From Fructobacillus fructosus KCTC 3544 (GTDB taxonomy: Bacteria; Bacillota; Bacilli; Lactobacillales; Lactobacillaceae), in NCBI RefSeq assembly GCF_001438695.1, contig NZ_JQBH01000008.1, positions 1-34,161 of the forward strand: a stretch of 34,161 nucleotides of DNA, given 5' to 3'. The notes beneath the pieces are model-generated. The model ran no database searches. It had not been told where the DNA came from and worked only from the letters and a program-made list of their open reading frames with translations. The number at the start of each line of letters is the position of its first letter. The first letter of the stretch is position 1. Made by a program: the position numbers and the translations under genes. Positions 24,277 to 32,911 of this stretch are shown one piece after another.

Positions 24277-24417
24277 ATGTTTCAGCGCTTCATTAAACGG
24301 CCCTGGGTTGCCTTTGTGGCAAAAACCTTGGCCTATTTTCTAATCATGTTATTCTTGATTTATTTATATGGTTATTCCGGCGTTACCGGCGGTCACTTTA
24401 TCTATAACGAATTTTAA
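24277..24417 (+). CDS. dltX: DltX, small teichoic acid D-alanylation protein
   Basis: A 46-residue single-helix protein, missed by ORF filters. It has a basic N-terminus (MFQRFIKRPW), one membrane helix (residues about 12-31) and the family signature ending FIYNEF, which is diagnostic of DltX. It lies 12 bases before dltA, the usual place. DltX works with DltB/DltD in passing D-alanine from DltC to lipoteichoic acid outside the membrane. A GGGGG site is upstream; the other ATG at 24270 opens a different frame that stops early. Confidence 0.92.
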   Translation: MFQRFIKRPWVAFVAKTLAYFLIMLFLIYLYGYSGVTGGHFIYNEF

Positions 24418-24429
24418 GAGGTACTCATT

Positions 24430-25959
24430 ATGATTGAAAATATTTATAAGCATATTGATCAATACGCGGTTGCACATCCTGACCAAATTGCCTACGACGA
24501 AATGGGTGTTACGCACACATATGGTGATTTGAAGGCTTATTCGGATTCCTTGGCTGCTTACCTTGACGAACAAGGAATTGCTGAAAAAGCACCCATCATG
24601 GTTTTTGGTGGGCACCAATTCGAAATGGTCGCTGCCTTCTTGGCCGCTGTTAAGTCCGGTCACGCCTATGCGCCGGTTGACAAGGACTCAACCAATGATC
24701 GGATCGAAAACATCTTGGAAATTGGTCAACCAGCGGCGGTAATTGCCTTGGACGAACTGCCAATGGCCATTTCCTCTGTTCCGGTATACCAAGGGGAAGA
24801 ATTGAAGAAGGCCTTTACGGCTGGTAAGTCTTACGACTTGACCCATGGCGTTGTTGACGATGAGAACTATTACATCATCTTCACTTCCGGAACGACTGGT
24901 AAGCCAAAGGGGGTTCAGATTTCACACAAGAATGCCCTTTCCTACATCAACTGGATGCTTGGGGATGACTTTGATCTAAAGGATGGTCAAAACATTTTGA
25001 CCCAAACGCCGTTTTCTTTCGACGTTTCAGTCATGTCATGGGCCGGCGCTCTCTTGGCCGGTGGTGTGATGAAGGCCTTACCAAAGGAAGTGGCTGACGA
25101 CTTTAAGCAGCTCTTTGCGGCTTTGCCTGCAATGGAATTGGACCGTTGGGTTTCCACCCCTTCCTTTGCTAACGTGGCTCTGTTGTCACCAGACTTTAAC
25201 GCTGAAAATTACCCACGTTTGAAGACCTTCCTCTTCTGTGGCGAAGTCTTAACTTCTGCTACTGCAAAGAAGTTGCGTGAACGCTTCCCAGAAGCAAAAA
25301 TTTACAACACATATGGACCAACTGAAGCGACCGTTGCCGTTTCAGCTTTGGAAATCACGGATGCCGTTTTGGCCAAGTATGACAAGTTGCCAATTGGGTA
25401 CATGAAGGAAGATATGACGGCCACCATCATGGACAAGGAAGGCAACGTATTGCCTTCTGAAGAGCCTGGTGAATTGGTACTTTCAGGTCCGGCTGTTTCA
25501 AAGGGTTACCTGAATAATCCTGAAAAGACGGCTGCGGCTTTCTTGGAAGTGGATGGTCAACCGGGTTACAAGACAGGGGATCTCTGTTATGCCGATGCCG
25601 ATGGGCTTTTGCACTACAAGGGCCGGATGGACTTTCAGATTAAGTTGCATGGTTTCCGTATTGAATTGGAAGAAGTTGCTCAGCATTTGACGCAGTCAAA
25701 GTGGGTTGAACAAGCTGCTGCAGTTCCGCGTTACGACCAAAATGGCGACGTCAAGCAGATGTTGGCCATTGTCGTTCCCAAGAAGAACGACTTTGAAAAG
25801 CCAATGGAACTGACCAATGCTATTCGTGAAGATTTGAAGGACATCATGATGCCTTATATGATGCCAACCCGTTTTATCTACCGTGATAAGATGCCATTGA
25901 CGCAAAACGGAAAGATTGACTTGAAGGGCTTGATTGCTGAGGTGAACGGCAATGCCTAA
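24430..25959 (+). CDS. dltA: DltA, D-alanine-DltC ligase
   Basis: A 509-residue adenylate-forming enzyme that activates D-alanine with ATP and loads it onto the DltC carrier. Seen: the P-loop FTSGTTGKPKG (about 151-161), the NTYGPTEATVA motif, YKTGDLCYADADG and GRMDFQIKLHGFRIE hinge, and the C-terminal catalytic Lys in LTQNGKIDLKGL. Full length for the family (about 505). AGAGGT precedes the ATG. Its end overlaps dltB by eight bases. Confidence 0.96.
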   Translation: MIENIYKHIDQYAVAHPDQIAYDEMGVTHTYGDLKAYSDSLAAYLDEQGIAEKAPIMVFGGHQFEMVAAFLAAVKSGHAYAPVDKDSTNDRIENILEIGQPAAVIALDELPMAISSVPVYQGEELKKAFTAGKSYDLTHGVVDDENYYIIFTSGTTGKPKGVQISHKNALSYINWMLGDDFDLKDGQNILTQTPFSFDVSVMSWAGALLAGGVMKALPKEVADDFKQLFAALPAMELDRWVSTPSFANVALLSPDFNAENYPRLKTFLFCGEVLTSATAKKLRERFPEAKIYNTYGPTEATVAVSALEITDAVLAKYDKLPIGYMKEDMTATIMDKEGNVLPSEEPGELVLSGPAVSKGYLNNPEKTAAAFLEVDGQPGYKTGDLCYADADGLLHYKGRMDFQIKLHGFRIELEEVAQHLTQSKWVEQAAAVPRYDQNGDVKQMLAIVVPKKNDFEKPMELTNAIREDLKDIMMPYMMPTRFIYRDKMPLTQNGKIDLKGLIAEVNGNA

Positions 25960-27166
25960 TTTACAACCATACGCAGATCCGAATTACTTCGTTTACCTGC
26001 TATTGGCGCTAGTCCCACTGGCAGTTGGCCTGTACTTCGGTAAGCGCTTCGTTACTTATGAAGTGCTGGTGTCACTAGCCTTTATCTTCTTGATTTTCGA
26101 TGATAAGAGTCACTCGGGTCAGGGCTTGGCCTTGATTATTTACTCCATTTGGCAATTCTTGTTGGTTTGGGGTTACATCACCTACCGAAAGAAACAAAAT
26201 ACTGGCATGGTTTTCTATGCCACAGCGGCTCTATCGATCTTACCGATATTCCTGGTTCGGTTATCTGGCGCAGGGATTTTCCACGCCCAGTTATCACTCC
26301 TTGGATTCTTAGGGATTTCTTACTTAACTTTCCGATCGATCGGTATGATTATTGAGGCGCGTGATGGTGCCGTGAAGGACTTCCATCCGGTAATGTTCTT
26401 GCGCTTTATGCTCTTTATGCCAACGCTGTCTTCCGGTCCAATTGACCGCTATTCACGTTTTGCAAAGGATGCAGCAGTGGCGCCAGAACGTGAGCATTAC
26501 ATTGACTTACTTGGTAAAGCCGTGAAGAACCTCTTTCTCGGTTTTGCTTACAAGTTCATCATTGCCCACTACGCCGAAATGACTTATCATTACTTCCAAG
26601 GAATGGCGATGTCGGATGCTCATCATGGCATGTTGTTGTCATGGTGGTTAATTCCGGTGGCCTATTCCTATGGTATGTATCTCTTCTTTGACTTTGCAGG
26701 GTACTCGTTGTTTGCCCTGGCAATTTCATACGTGATGGGGATTGAATCACCCATTAACTTTAATAAGCCATATGGTGCCAAGAACATTAAGGAGTTCTGG
26801 AACCGCTGGCATATGTCACTTTCCTTCTGGTTCCGTGACTTTGTCTTTATGCGTTTCGTCTTCTTATTCTTAAAGCATAAGTGGATTAAAAACCGAAACA
26901 CCGTGTCAACGTTGGCGTATTTTGTTAACATGTTGGTGATGGGATTCTGGCACGGCTTGACATGGTACTATATCCTGTACGGATTCATGCACGGTGCTGC
27001 CCTAGCAGGAAATGATGTTTGGATTCGCTTCAAGCGCAAGCACAAGGATAAGATTCCACATAATAAATTTACCGAAGGTTTTGCGGTCGTTTTGACCTTT
27101 CACTTTGTCATGTTGACCTTCCTGGTCTTCTGTGGCTTCTTGGATACCTTCTGGTTCCATCGTTAA
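25952..27166 (+). CDS. dltB: DltB, MBOAT-family D-alanyl transferase
   Basis: A 404-residue membrane-bound O-acyltransferase. The conserved MBOAT histidines are visible: WNRWHMSLS (His287) and GFWHGLTW (His334, the proposed catalytic one). It forms the membrane tunnel through which D-alanyl-DltC donates its D-alanine. The ATG overlaps the end of dltA, suggesting translational coupling. Length is typical. Confidence 0.95.
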   Translation: MPNLQPYADPNYFVYLLLALVPLAVGLYFGKRFVTYEVLVSLAFIFLIFDDKSHSGQGLALIIYSIWQFLLVWGYITYRKKQNTGMVFYATAALSILPIFLVRLSGAGIFHAQLSLLGFLGISYLTFRSIGMIIEARDGAVKDFHPVMFLRFMLFMPTLSSGPIDRYSRFAKDAAVAPEREHYIDLLGKAVKNLFLGFAYKFIIAHYAEMTYHYFQGMAMSDAHHGMLLSWWLIPVAYSYGMYLFFDFAGYSLFALAISYVMGIESPINFNKPYGAKNIKEFWNRWHMSLSFWFRDFVFMRFVFLFLKHKWIKNRNTVSTLAYFVNMLVMGFWHGLTWYYILYGFMHGAALAGNDVWIRFKRKHKDKIPHNKFTEGFAVVLTFHFVMLTFLVFCGFLDTFWFHR

Positions 27167-27203
27167 AAAATGTTATTTGAGTAGAAAGAGTGAGGAAATA
27201 AAA

Positions 27204-27440
27204 ATGGATGTAAAAGCAGGTGTATTAGAAATTATCAAGGACGTGACTGGGGAAGACATGTCAAATCAAATGGACGAAAACCTCTTTGATTCAGGTTTGC
27301 TCGACTCAATGGCAACGGTCGAAATGCTCTTGGCTTTGGAATCTCGTTTCAACATCCAAGCCCCTGTTTCAGAATTGGCTCGTGAAGATTGGGATACCAC
27401 TAACAAGATTGTTGCCTCTGTCACTGCTTTGATGGGATAA
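27204..27440 (+). CDS. dltC: DltC, D-alanyl carrier protein
   Basis: A 78-residue carrier protein. The attachment site is Ser35 in DSGLLDSMATVEM, which receives the 4'-phosphopantetheine arm; the acpS gene lies in the next operon. GAGGAA sits eight bases before the ATG at 27204, while the longer frame from 27132 runs back into dltB without a ribosome site. Confidence 0.95.
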   Translation: MDVKAGVLEIIKDVTGEDMSNQMDENLFDSGLLDSMATVEMLLALESRFNIQAPVSELAREDWDTTNKIVASVTALMG

Positions 27441-27446
27441 AACCTC

Positions 27447-28739
27447 ATGTCGAACAAGAAAAAACTTTGGCAGATTTTTGGTCCGGTTTTAGTAGCCTTT
27501 GCACTGCTAGCCTTGATTTTCCTTCTGCCATTCTCTTTGACTCACTATAGTCAAAAGAGTTTACAAGAATCCTCTGTATCTTTCTCCACTCAGTTGGTGA
27601 AAGGGGAAGCGGTTAAAAATGCCGCTTTTGCGGATAAAAAAGTAAATTATGTACCGTTCTTTGGGTCATCGGAGCTTTCTCGAATTGATTCGTTGCATCC
27701 TTCTGTTTTAGCGGAGAAGTATCACCGTAACTACCAACCTTTCATGTTAGGAAAGGCAGGGTCGGATTCGCTGGTTCATTTCTTAAACATGCAGGAAATG
27801 CAAGGCACCTTAAAGACTAAAAAAGCCGTTTACGTGGTTTCACCGCAGTGGTTCACCAAGACTGGTTCTGATGCTGGGTTTGATTTGTTTTACTCACCAC
27901 TTCAGTTGGTTGACTGGTTGTTAAACATCGGAACGAACAAGCCGACGACGACCGATCAATTTGTCGCTTCTCAAGTACTTGAAAGGTCCGTTGTTAAGAA
28001 CAATGCTTACTACAACCGCCTATTGAAGCAAATTGAAAATGGCGATTCACTATCGGAAGCTAGTTTGTCAACGTTGCGCTTCAAGCATCGCATCCTATCG
28101 CGACAAGATGCTTTGTTCTCCCGCTTAGAAAAGTCTTCTAACTACAAAAATCGAGTGTTACCGGCTGCTAAGTCATTGCCACAAATCTATTCAAAGAACG
28201 CTTTGGATCGTTTGGGTTATGAAGAGGGAAAGAAGGGAACGTCGAACAACGCCTTCCACATTAAGAACTCTTTCTACACCACACGTGTAATGCCGGAAAA
28301 GAACTCGCTGAAGAACTCACAGAAGAACTATAACTATGAGCAATCAGTTGAGTACGCTTACTTCCAGTCGGTTCTTGATAACTTTGCAAAGAATCACACA
28401 GACGTCATGTTTGTGATTACGCCGGTTAACCAGCGTTGGGCAAAGTATACTGGTTTGAACAACGAGATGTACCAAGCTTCTGTTGCTAAAATCAAGTATC
28501 AACTGCAAAGTCAAGGATTTAATAACATTGCCGATTTGTCTCAAGACGGTGGTGAAGACTACTTCATGCAGGACACGATTCACGTTGGTTGGCGTGGTTG
28601 GTTAGCGCTGGATCAATATTTGAATCCTTTCTTGTCGAGTGGTACGACGAAGACTGATTATACGATTAACAATCGTTTCTTGTCGAAGGAATGGCAGAAC
28701 TTGAAACCAAGTGCACAAAACCTGTCTGATTTTAAATAA
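27447..28739 (+). CDS. dltD: DltD, D-alanyl transfer protein
   Basis: A 430-residue protein with one N-terminal membrane helix (residues about 8-30) and an extracytoplasmic SGNH-like domain. The catalytic Ser is in VPFFGSSELSR (about residue 75) and the Asp/His pair in QDTIHVGWRGWL. DltD completes transfer of D-alanine to lipoteichoic acid. It follows dltC by six bases and ends the operon before a terminator. Confidence 0.95.
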   Translation: MSNKKKLWQIFGPVLVAFALLALIFLLPFSLTHYSQKSLQESSVSFSTQLVKGEAVKNAAFADKKVNYVPFFGSSELSRIDSLHPSVLAEKYHRNYQPFMLGKAGSDSLVHFLNMQEMQGTLKTKKAVYVVSPQWFTKTGSDAGFDLFYSPLQLVDWLLNIGTNKPTTTDQFVASQVLERSVVKNNAYYNRLLKQIENGDSLSEASLSTLRFKHRILSRQDALFSRLEKSSNYKNRVLPAAKSLPQIYSKNALDRLGYEEGKKGTSNNAFHIKNSFYTTRVMPEKNSLKNSQKNYNYEQSVEYAYFQSVLDNFAKNHTDVMFVITPVNQRWAKYTGLNNEMYQASVAKIKYQLQSQGFNNIADLSQDGGEDYFMQDTIHVGWRGWLALDQYLNPFLSSGTTKTDYTINNRFLSKEWQNLKPSAQNLSDFK

Positions 28740-28749
28740 GTATGAAAAT

Positions 28750-28793
28750 AAAGCGCTGCAGTGGGAATTATTAGCCCCTGCAACGCTTTTTTG
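28750..28793 (+). terminator. Terminator of the dlt operon
   Basis: AAAGCG.TGCAG.GGG pairs with CCCCTGCA.CGCTTT around AATTATTA, followed by TTTTTG. Confidence 0.85.
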
Positions 28794-28806
28794 TTAAAAT
28801 AAAAAT

Positions 28807-29202
28807 ATGATTATTGGTATTGGAAATGACATGGAATCTATTAGCCGGGTGGCTGCCGTTATCGAACGCCGTCCGCATTTTTTGTCAACAATTTTAACCC
28901 CTGCAGAGATTGAAGCAGCTAACCAGCGCTCGGGGAAACACTACCTTGAGTTTATTGCGGGCCGTTTTTCTGCAAAAGAGGCGTATTCGAAGGCGCTCGG
29001 GACAGGGATTGGGAAGAGTGTGTCCTGGCAGGATATCACGATTTTAAACGCCGCTTCAGGCCAACCGATTATCCGTGTGCGGGGTCAAGAAAACGCTCTG
29101 TCCGTTGCCATTACCCACTCAGGGGATTTTGTTTCGACGATAGTGATTATTGAAAAACGATCCTATTTAAAACGATTAATGAAAAAGTTCTTGGAGAAAT
29201 AG
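28807..29202 (+). CDS. acpS: AcpS, holo-[acyl-carrier-protein] synthase
   Basis: A 131-residue phosphopantetheinyl transferase: MIIGIGNDMESISR (metal ligand Asp8) and GRFSAKEAYSKALGTGIGK (Glu58), then SVAITHSGDFV. It moves the pantetheine arm from CoA to acyl carrier protein and DltC. The start is fixed by the conserved IGIGND motif, yet no Shine-Dalgarno sequence precedes it and it begins only 14 bases after the dlt terminator. It lies five bases before alr. Confidence 0.93.
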   Translation: MIIGIGNDMESISRVAAVIERRPHFLSTILTPAEIEAANQRSGKHYLEFIAGRFSAKEAYSKALGTGIGKSVSWQDITILNAASGQPIIRVRGQENALSVAITHSGDFVSTIVIIEKRSYLKRLMKKFLEK

Positions 29203-29207
29203 ACCGA

Positions 29208-30353
29208 ATGACTGATCAGAATGAAGCCTTAAGACGCCGTGGGCTGGCTTTTCTTCGTTCAAAAAAAGCATTGATTCACAATGCCAAAGTCACGATGGCA
29301 TATGCGGGCGCCAAACGTCTGATTGCCGTTATCAAAGCCAATGGCTACGGCCATGGCGATGTATGGGTGGCCAGAACCCTCTATGATAACCTTCATGTAC
29401 ATGATTTTGCTGTGGCGACGCTTGCCGAAGGGGAGCGTGTTCGGCAAGCCATGCCCGAAGAAGAGGTCCAAATTGTGTTGCTCGGGGTTCAACCCGCGGA
29501 GTTCGCTCCTGAAATGGTGGCGCAACGTTTGGCACCCGTTGCTGGGTCGCTTGATTGGTTGCTGCGTGCAGTCGCTGCGCTCACGCAGAGTGATACTAAC
29601 GGTGTTTTGTCCGTTCACCTTGCCGTTGATACTGGCATGGGACGGCTTGGTGCTAAGAGTCAAGAAGAGTTGGCTGCCATGGTTGACTTTGTTCGAACAT
29701 GTCCGAAATTATCACTGGCCGGTGTCATGACGCACTTTGCGACTGCTGATGAAGATAATCCTGGATATTACTGCCAGCAGTTGGCTGACTTTATGAAGAT
29801 GGTAACGGGCCTCGGCATTGAGAAGGATAAGTGGCACTTGGCAAACTCAGGTTCGGCTCTTTTCCACCGCGATGATGTGCCAACTGATAATATTCGAGTG
29901 GGGTCCGTTCTCTATGGTTACAATCCAGCGATGCAGGATCGGGCTTTGCCAGTTGAGTTGAAGCCTGTCGCTTCGCTTGTGGGTCGCCTTTGGGGTGTGC
30001 ATTTGCTTAAAAAGGGCGAATCACTTTCTTATGGGGCAACGTACACGGCTAAAAAAGACCAATGGGTCGGGACGATTCCAATTGGATACGCGGATGGATT
30101 GAAACGAGTGCTTTCCGGAATGTCCGTTTTGGTAAATGGAAAACGAGAGAAAATCCTGGGTCGGATTACCATGGATCAAATTGTGATTTCGTTATCGGAA
30201 CGAGTTCCGATTAATACCCAAGTGACCTTTATCGGTCGTGACGGCGAAGAAGAAATTACGATTGAGGAAATGGCTGACTTTGGACACACAATCCCCCATG
30301 AACTATTGACCGGTTTCTCCGATCGAATTCCAAGGGTGGATGTTGCAGAATGA
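29208..30353 (+). CDS. alr: Alanine racemase
   Basis: A 381-residue PLP enzyme that makes D-alanine for peptidoglycan and for the dlt system. The PLP lysine is Lys43 in AVIKANGYGHG, the second catalytic base Tyr275 in ESLSYGATYTA; IGYADGLKR and GRITMDQIV are also conserved. GGAGAA inside the acpS end serves as ribosome site. The acpS-alr-mazF order is common in Firmicutes. Confidence 0.95.
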   Translation: MTDQNEALRRRGLAFLRSKKALIHNAKVTMAYAGAKRLIAVIKANGYGHGDVWVARTLYDNLHVHDFAVATLAEGERVRQAMPEEEVQIVLLGVQPAEFAPEMVAQRLAPVAGSLDWLLRAVAALTQSDTNGVLSVHLAVDTGMGRLGAKSQEELAAMVDFVRTCPKLSLAGVMTHFATADEDNPGYYCQQLADFMKMVTGLGIEKDKWHLANSGSALFHRDDVPTDNIRVGSVLYGYNPAMQDRALPVELKPVASLVGRLWGVHLLKKGESLSYGATYTAKKDQWVGTIPIGYADGLKRVLSGMSVLVNGKREKILGRITMDQIVISLSERVPINTQVTFIGRDGEEEITIEEMADFGHTIPHELLTGFSDRIPRVDVAE

Positions 30354-30393
30354 TCGAAAGGGTTTTTAACCCGTACATAGACAAGAGGAAAAC

Positions 30394-30759
30394 ATGACAG
30401 CAGATTATGAAAACGTCCGACGAGGCGACGTCTTTTTTGCCGACCTAAAACAAGGAATCGGTTCAGAACAGGGTGGGCTCCGGCCAGTGTTAATTGTTCA
30501 AAATAACCGCGGTAATCAAAATTCACCAACAACCATTGCGGTGGCCATTACATCCAAAATATCAAAGGCAAAGTTACCAACACACGTGGTGTTGCCAGCC
30601 GAGTTGGGTGTGATGAAAAAGGATTCGATTATTTTAGGAGAACAGATTCGCACAATCGATAAATTGCGACTCCGCGACCGAATTGCTCATATTGATGAAA
30701 ATGATGGTACGATGAAAGCGGTTAAACACGCTTTGGAGATTTCGTTAGGTATTAAATAG
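30394..30759 (+). CDS. mazF: MazF/PemK-type endoribonuclease toxin (no adjacent antitoxin)
   Basis: A 121-residue MazF (EndoA) homologue: RRGDVFFADLKQGIGSEQGGLRPVLIVQNN, SPTTIAVAITSK, LPTHVVL and the DSIILGEQIRTIDK strand. Arg30 and Thr53 match the catalytic pair of Bacillus MazF, so it looks active as an mRNA interferase. AGAGGA precedes the ATG. The gap to alr is only 40 bases, so the antitoxin gene that sits here in Bacillus is absent. Any antitoxin must be encoded elsewhere, or the protein acts alone. Confidence 0.9.
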   Translation: MTADYENVRRGDVFFADLKQGIGSEQGGLRPVLIVQNNRGNQNSPTTIAVAITSKISKAKLPTHVVLPAELGVMKKDSIILGEQIRTIDKLRLRDRIAHIDENDGTMKAVKHALEISLGIK

Positions 30760-30791
30760 TAAGCGGAAAGCGCCATTATTCCGTGTTCATC

Positions 30792-30819
30792 TTTAATTTA
30801 TTCTTAATCTATTCTTGAT
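30792..30819 (-). promoter_or_regulatory. Three CiaR-box-like repeats
   Basis: Read on the minus strand: ATCAAG, AATAG, ATTAAG, AATAA, ATTAAA, i.e. three hexamers separated by exactly five bases (plus-strand positions 30814-30819, 30803-30808, 30792-30797). The CiaR consensus of streptococci is two TTTAAG hexamers five bases apart. A CATAAT -10-like element follows at 30829-30834 on the plus strand. Confidence 0.55.
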
Positions 30820-30873
30820 AAATTGAGACATAATCATTAAACATTTTGGCGTGATATAGAAGGGAAGGTAAGC

Positions 30874-31572
30874 ATGGCAAAGGCAATTAAAATTTTATTG
30901 ATCGAGGATGATCAGAATTTAGCAGATAACATCGTTGGTTTCTTGCAAGACTTTGCGGACGTTAAAACAGTGACCGATGGTTTGGATGGCGAATTCGAAG
31001 CAAAGGAATCACCTTTTGATTTGATTATTTGTGACTTGATGCTTCCCGGTCAATCTGGTTTGGAAATCATCAAGAACGTTCGTGATGCCAAAGTCGTGAC
31101 GCCCGTCTTGATTTTGACTGCTAAGGCATCATTGGATGATAAGATTGAAGGCTTCAACGTTGGGGCTGATGACTATTTGACGAAGCCCTTCCACCGAGAA
31201 GAATTGTTGGTTCGTGTGAAGGCGCTTTTGCGCCGTACTGGTGTGTATTCGGAAGATAACACCATCACGGTTGGTGAATTGACCATTAACCTTGAAAACC
31301 GTGGTGTGCAAGTACATGGGAAGTCCGTTAAGTTGGTTGGAAAAGAATTTGATATTTTAACTTACTTAGGTCAAAACAAGAACATCATCGTGACCCGTGA
31401 TCAGATTTTCGATCGCGTCTGGGGTGTCGATTCCGACACAACGATTAACGTTGTGAACATTTATTTGAATAATTTGCGTCGTAAGTTAGAGGCAGTTGGA
31501 CAGGGAGGCCTGATCAAGACATTGCGTAACATCGGTTTTATCCTTGAGGTGCCTGATGACCAAGCTGATTAA
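30874..31572 (+). CDS. OmpR-family response regulator (CiaR-like)
   Basis: A 232-residue response regulator. The receiver domain has Glu11/Asp12, phospho-acceptor Asp54 (IICDLMLPG), Thr82 and Lys104; the C-terminal winged helix carries LVGKEFDILTYLGQNKNIIVTRDQIFDRVWG and NLRRKLE. The pairing with a sensor and an HtrA protease is that of CiaRH in streptococci, so I call it CiaR-like. It overlaps its kinase gene by 17 bases. Likely autoregulated through the hexamer repeats upstream. Confidence 0.9.
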   Translation: MAKAIKILLIEDDQNLADNIVGFLQDFADVKTVTDGLDGEFEAKESPFDLIICDLMLPGQSGLEIIKNVRDAKVVTPVLILTAKASLDDKIEGFNVGADDYLTKPFHREELLVRVKALLRRTGVYSEDNTITVGELTINLENRGVQVHGKSVKLVGKEFDILTYLGQNKNIIVTRDQIFDRVWGVDSDTTINVVNIYLNNLRRKLEAVGQGGLIKTLRNIGFILEVPDDQAD

Positions 31573-32872
31573 CCGCCGGCAACAGATTGATAATTTTGCC
31601 ACCTTAGCACTGGGTCTCATGGTAATCTTCTCCTTTTTAGCAGGAGTTATTTTTTGGATTTATACCTTTACGATTTACGATAATTCGGACCGGGTGATTA
31701 ACCAGTATGTGGCTTATTATCAGCAATCTGATAATGACGACAGCACCGATACGGATCCCGGAAAAAAGTCCACGAAGTCCGTGACCATGAATCACTACCC
31801 CGAAGAATTTCGTGGTAACATGCTCTATTTTGATGAAAAGGGCAATCAGATTGAGGGCCAAGCGACAACCGGAGCAAAGAATGTCTTAAATCGCAAGGTG
31901 ACGCTGAAGTTCGATAAAGATGATTTGGGTGAAAGTCCAAAAACGGTTTATAAAAACAAGACTTATCTTCGAATCCAGGCCGTTAAGTTTAAAAAAGGTT
32001 CGGTCATTGTTCCAGGTAAAGATGGGGTTCAATCTGCGGCCTATGGTTATGTCTTTGTCGATGTAACGGATACCGTTGTCAACCTCAAGAAGTTCCAGGA
32101 TGTCTTGATTTGGTCATTTATTTGGGCCTTCATCTTCGCTCTTTTCTTTGCTTACTACGTCTCCCGCCAGTCCATGAAACCAATTTTGCGGGCCTGGCAA
32201 CAGCAGCAAGACTTTGTTAATAACGCAGCACACGAGTTACGTACGCCAATGTCGGTTATTCAAGGGAAGCTGGAAACCATGTTGACCAAACCAACGGCGA
32301 CGATTCGAGAAGAGTCGGAAGCGGTGATCCTATCATTGTCAGAGGTCCGTCGTTTAAATTCCTTGACGAACAACATGTTGACGCTGGCCAAGTCCGGCTC
32401 GAACATGACAAAAATCGAAAAGGAAAAAACGGATATTAAGGCCTTTATGGATAAAGTCCTTTCGCCATACGTTGAAATGGGCAGTTTATCCTACAAAAAA
32501 GTTTCGCTAGACGTGGATGTTAACCAAGAGGTAGGAATCGACCGAAAACGTATTCATCAGTTGCTGGTTTTACTAATGGATAATGCACTGAAGTATTCGG
32601 ACGATGGTGACGCAATTCGGGTATCAGCTAAAATAGAAAAGCGGCGCTTGGTCATTGCAGTCGCTGATACTGGTCGGGGGATTTCTGCCTCCGCCAAGAA
32701 ACACATCTTTGATCGGTTTTACCGTGAAGATAAAACGGGAAATCGTAAAACGGGTGGAACAGGTCTTGGATTATCAATTGCTGAATGGATAGTCCGGGCA
32801 CACAATGGTAAAATTGTCGTAATGGATAATAAGCCGAAGGGAACGATTTTTAAAGTTGTTTTACCCTTATAA
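31556..32872 (+). CDS. Sensor histidine kinase (CiaH-like)
   Basis: A 438-residue membrane kinase. Two membrane helices (about residues 16-38 and 183-201) flank an extracytoplasmic sensor domain of about 145 residues; then the dimerisation domain with His226 (FVNNAAHELRTPMSVI) and the ATPase domain with N-box LLMDNALKYS, G1 ADTGRGI, F-box HIFDRFYRED and G2 GGTGLGLSI. The start is the ATG at 31556 with GAGGTG upstream, inside the regulator gene; the TTG at 31544 lies upstream of that site. It phosphorylates the adjacent regulator; the signal is unknown. Confidence 0.9.
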   Translation: MTKLINRRQQIDNFATLALGLMVIFSFLAGVIFWIYTFTIYDNSDRVINQYVAYYQQSDNDDSTDTDPGKKSTKSVTMNHYPEEFRGNMLYFDEKGNQIEGQATTGAKNVLNRKVTLKFDKDDLGESPKTVYKNKTYLRIQAVKFKKGSVIVPGKDGVQSAAYGYVFVDVTDTVVNLKKFQDVLIWSFIWAFIFALFFAYYVSRQSMKPILRAWQQQQDFVNNAAHELRTPMSVIQGKLETMLTKPTATIREESEAVILSLSEVRRLNSLTNNMLTLAKSGSNMTKIEKEKTDIKAFMDKVLSPYVEMGSLSYKKVSLDVDVNQEVGIDRKRIHQLLVLLMDNALKYSDDGDAIRVSAKIEKRRLVIAVADTGRGISASAKKHIFDRFYREDKTGNRKTGGTGLGLSIAEWIVRAHNGKIVVMDNKPKGTIFKVVLPL

Positions 32873-32911
32873 ATTGGCATTGATTAAGAAACGCTGAGAG
32901 GATTTGCAGAC

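Noticed and set aside
29259-29730. Overlapping ORFs within alr on both strands
   Set aside because: Alanine racemase motifs occupy the main frame; the others are shadows.
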